Part shown: piece by piece, positions 5,204 to 6,558 of the stretch
Position numbering within the stretch: position 1 is the stretch's first letter
Layout of the letters: each line of letters begins with the position of its first letter
From: Saprospiraceae bacterium
GTDB taxonomy: Bacteria; Bacteroidota; Bacteroidia; Chitinophagales; Saprospiraceae
Direction: 5' to 3'
Assembly (NCBI GenBank): GCA_020852155.1
Contig: JADZBJ010000248.1
Coordinates: 1-6,558 of the forward strand
Length of the DNA: 6,558 nt
Position numbers and translations under genes: made by a program
Notes under the pieces: model-generated
The model's input: only the letters and a program-made list of their open reading frames with translations
Databases searched by the model: none
Told to the model about the DNA's origin: nothing

Positions 5204-6558
5204 ATGGCCAAGCCGCGCACCATATTCTTCTGCTCCAGTTGCGGGGCTTCCTCGCCCAAATGGCTGGGCAAATGCCCCCAATGCGGCGAATGGAATACAT
5301 TTCAGGAAGAACTCATTCAAAAAGAAACGACCAGCGAGGAAAAACGCAAGTCGTGGGCCACGCCGGGCAGTAAAAGCGACGCCCCGAAAGTTACCCTGCT
5401 CAAACAGGTGCAGACGGGCCGAACCATTCGTATCGCTACACCCGATCAGGAACTTAATCGCGTGCTGGGCGGGGGCATCGTGCCCGGCTCATTAGTGCTC
5501 ATCGGCGGACAACCGGGCATCGGCAAGAGTACTTTGCTGTTGCAGGTGGCCATGAAAACGCCGGTCAAAGTGCTGTACGTCAGCGGTGAGGAAAGCGACG
5601 AACAAATCAAAATGCGCGCCGACAGGGTAGGGGAGTTCAAATCGGAATGTTATATCCTGACGGAGACCAACACCACCAAAATCCTGCAGCAGGCCCAGGA
5701 ACTTCAGCCGCAAATCATGATCGTGGATTCTATTCAGACCATGAGTAGCCCGCACCTCGATTCCGCGCCGGGTGGTATCTCACAGGTGCGCGAGTGCACA
5801 GGTGAACTGCTGCGCTTTGCCAAGGAAACCAATATTCCGATTTTTCTGGTGGGCCACATCAACAAGGAGGGCGACATCGCCGGGCCAAAACTCCTCGAAC
5901 ATATCGTGGATTGTGTGCTGCAATTCGAAGGCGACCGGCACAACACCTACCGCATCCTGCGCACGCTGAAAAACCGCTTCGGCAGCACCGATGAAATGGG
6001 CATCTATGAAATGCAAAGCGGCGGTTTGCGCGAAGTGAGCAACCCCTCTGAATTGCTGCTCAGTCAAAAAGACGAAGAACTCAGCGGGTGCGCCGTCGCC
6101 GCGACGATGGAAGGCATGCGGCCCATGCTGATCGAAACGCAGGCCTTGGTGAGCAAGGCCGTTTTCGGTACGCCCCAGCGCTCGGCCACAGGCTTCGATA
6201 TGCGCCGCCTTTCGATGCTGCTGGCGGTGCTGGAAAAACGCTGCGGCTATTTTTTCAGCATCAACGACGTGTTTCTGAACCTTGCGGGCGGTATTCGGGT
6301 GGAAGACCCTGCGATTGACTTGTCTATTATTGTGTCCCTGATTTCCAGCCTGATGGATGTCAGTGTGCCTTCGAATATCTGTTTTGCCGGCGAGGTGGGC
6401 CTGTCCGGCGAGATCAGGGCCGTGCAGCGTGTGGAACAACGCATAGCCGAGGCCGACAGGTTGGGTTTTAAAGAAATATACGTGTCCAAATACGGCATGA
6501 AAGGCATAGATCCCAAGCGCTACGGTATTCGCATACAAACCCTTGGTAAAGTAGAAGA
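5204..6558 (+). CDS. radA: DNA repair protein RadA (Sms), last few residues beyond the window
   Basis: A RecA-like ATPase that promotes branch migration of recombination intermediates and helps process stalled forks in the cytoplasm. The frame is open for 451 complete codons to the window edge; the family is about 455-460 residues, so little is missing. Order: N-terminal C4 zinc finger (Cys10, 13, 24, 27; CSSCG, CPQCGEW); Walker A GGQPGIGKST (101-110); GEES (128-131); Walker B IMIVDS (171-176); the RadA-specific KNRFGSTDE (256-264); then a Lon-protease-like domain from about 280 to the end (TMEGMRPMLIE, FAGEVGLSGEIR). The ATG at 5204 gives the standard MAK-start right before the zinc finger. 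It is preceded by an A-run and no Shine-Dalgarno. No clean -7 box is visible between the tandem repeats and the start, so either the promoter is unusual or transcription reads through the repeats. Confidence 0.97.
   Translation, partial: MAKPRTIFFCSSCGASSPKWLGKCPQCGEWNTFQEELIQKETTSEEKRKSWATPGSKSDAPKVTLLKQVQTGRTIRIATPDQELNRVLGGGIVPGSLVLIGGQPGIGKSTLLLQVAMKTPVKVLYVSGEESDEQIKMRADRVGEFKSECYILTETNTTKILQQAQELQPQIMIVDSIQTMSSPHLDSAPGGISQVRECTGELLRFAKETNIPIFLVGHINKEGDIAGPKLLEHIVDCVLQFEGDRHNTYRILRTLKNRFGSTDEMGIYEMQSGGLREVSNPSELLLSQKDEELSGCAVAATMEGMRPMLIETQALVSKAVFGTPQRSATGFDMRRLSMLLAVLEKRCGYFFSINDVFLNLAGGIRVEDPAIDLSIIVSLISSLMDVSVPSNICFAGEVGLSGEIRAVQRVEQRIAEADRLGFKEIYVSKYGMKGIDPKRYGIRIQTLGKVE

Noticed and set aside
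5780..6538. 252-codon minus-strand open frame opposite radA
   Set aside because: Shadow of the GC-rich radA coding frame; composition rich in His, Gln and Ala, as expected from the reverse complement.

Overview
The window looks like chromosomal DNA from a member of the Bacteroidota. The evidence is a secreted protease ending in a type IX secretion (T9SS) type A sorting domain, genes without Shine-Dalgarno sequences, two TAnnTTTG-type -7 promoter boxes, and a ferredoxin of the form common in that phylum. Saprospiria or Chitinophagia are possible from the overall style, but that is a guess. I see no phage, plasmid, IS transposase, CRISPR, tRNA or rRNA.

Layout. Positions 1-529 (minus) hold the first 176 codons of a secreted protein whose visible C-terminal half is three 29-residue repeats; it runs off the left edge. 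A 430-base divergent spacer separates it from an M43-like (pappalysin-type) secreted zinc metalloprotease (974-2473, plus). A Bacteroidota-type promoter overlaps the protease's 3' end and drives a 2[4Fe-4S] ferredoxin (2539-2886), which is followed by a good intrinsic terminator. A 129-bp inverted-repeat element (2977-3105) comes next, then a gamma-carbonic-anhydrase/PaaY-like left-handed beta-helix protein (3154-3744). uppS (4003-4749, undecaprenyl diphosphate synthase) and radA (5204 to the window edge, nearly complete) fill the right half.

The most unusual content is in the two spacers flanking uppS. Both are nested palindromes. The outer arms are degenerate 8-nt-periodic arrays (consensus near ATAACCAA) in opposite orientations. 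Inside lie copies of a 94-bp element with GTCATCCTGA/TCAGGATGAC ends: one inverted copy before uppS, and three tandem copies with an exact 109-bp period after it. A second 8-nt array with a different word (ATYATYAC) occupies the uppS leader. Any protein predictions across these spacers are repeat artefacts.

The genes do not form one pathway. Envelope/export (repeat protein, protease, UppS), redox (ferredoxin) and DNA repair (RadA) genes appear as separate transcription units, each separated by regulatory or repeat DNA.
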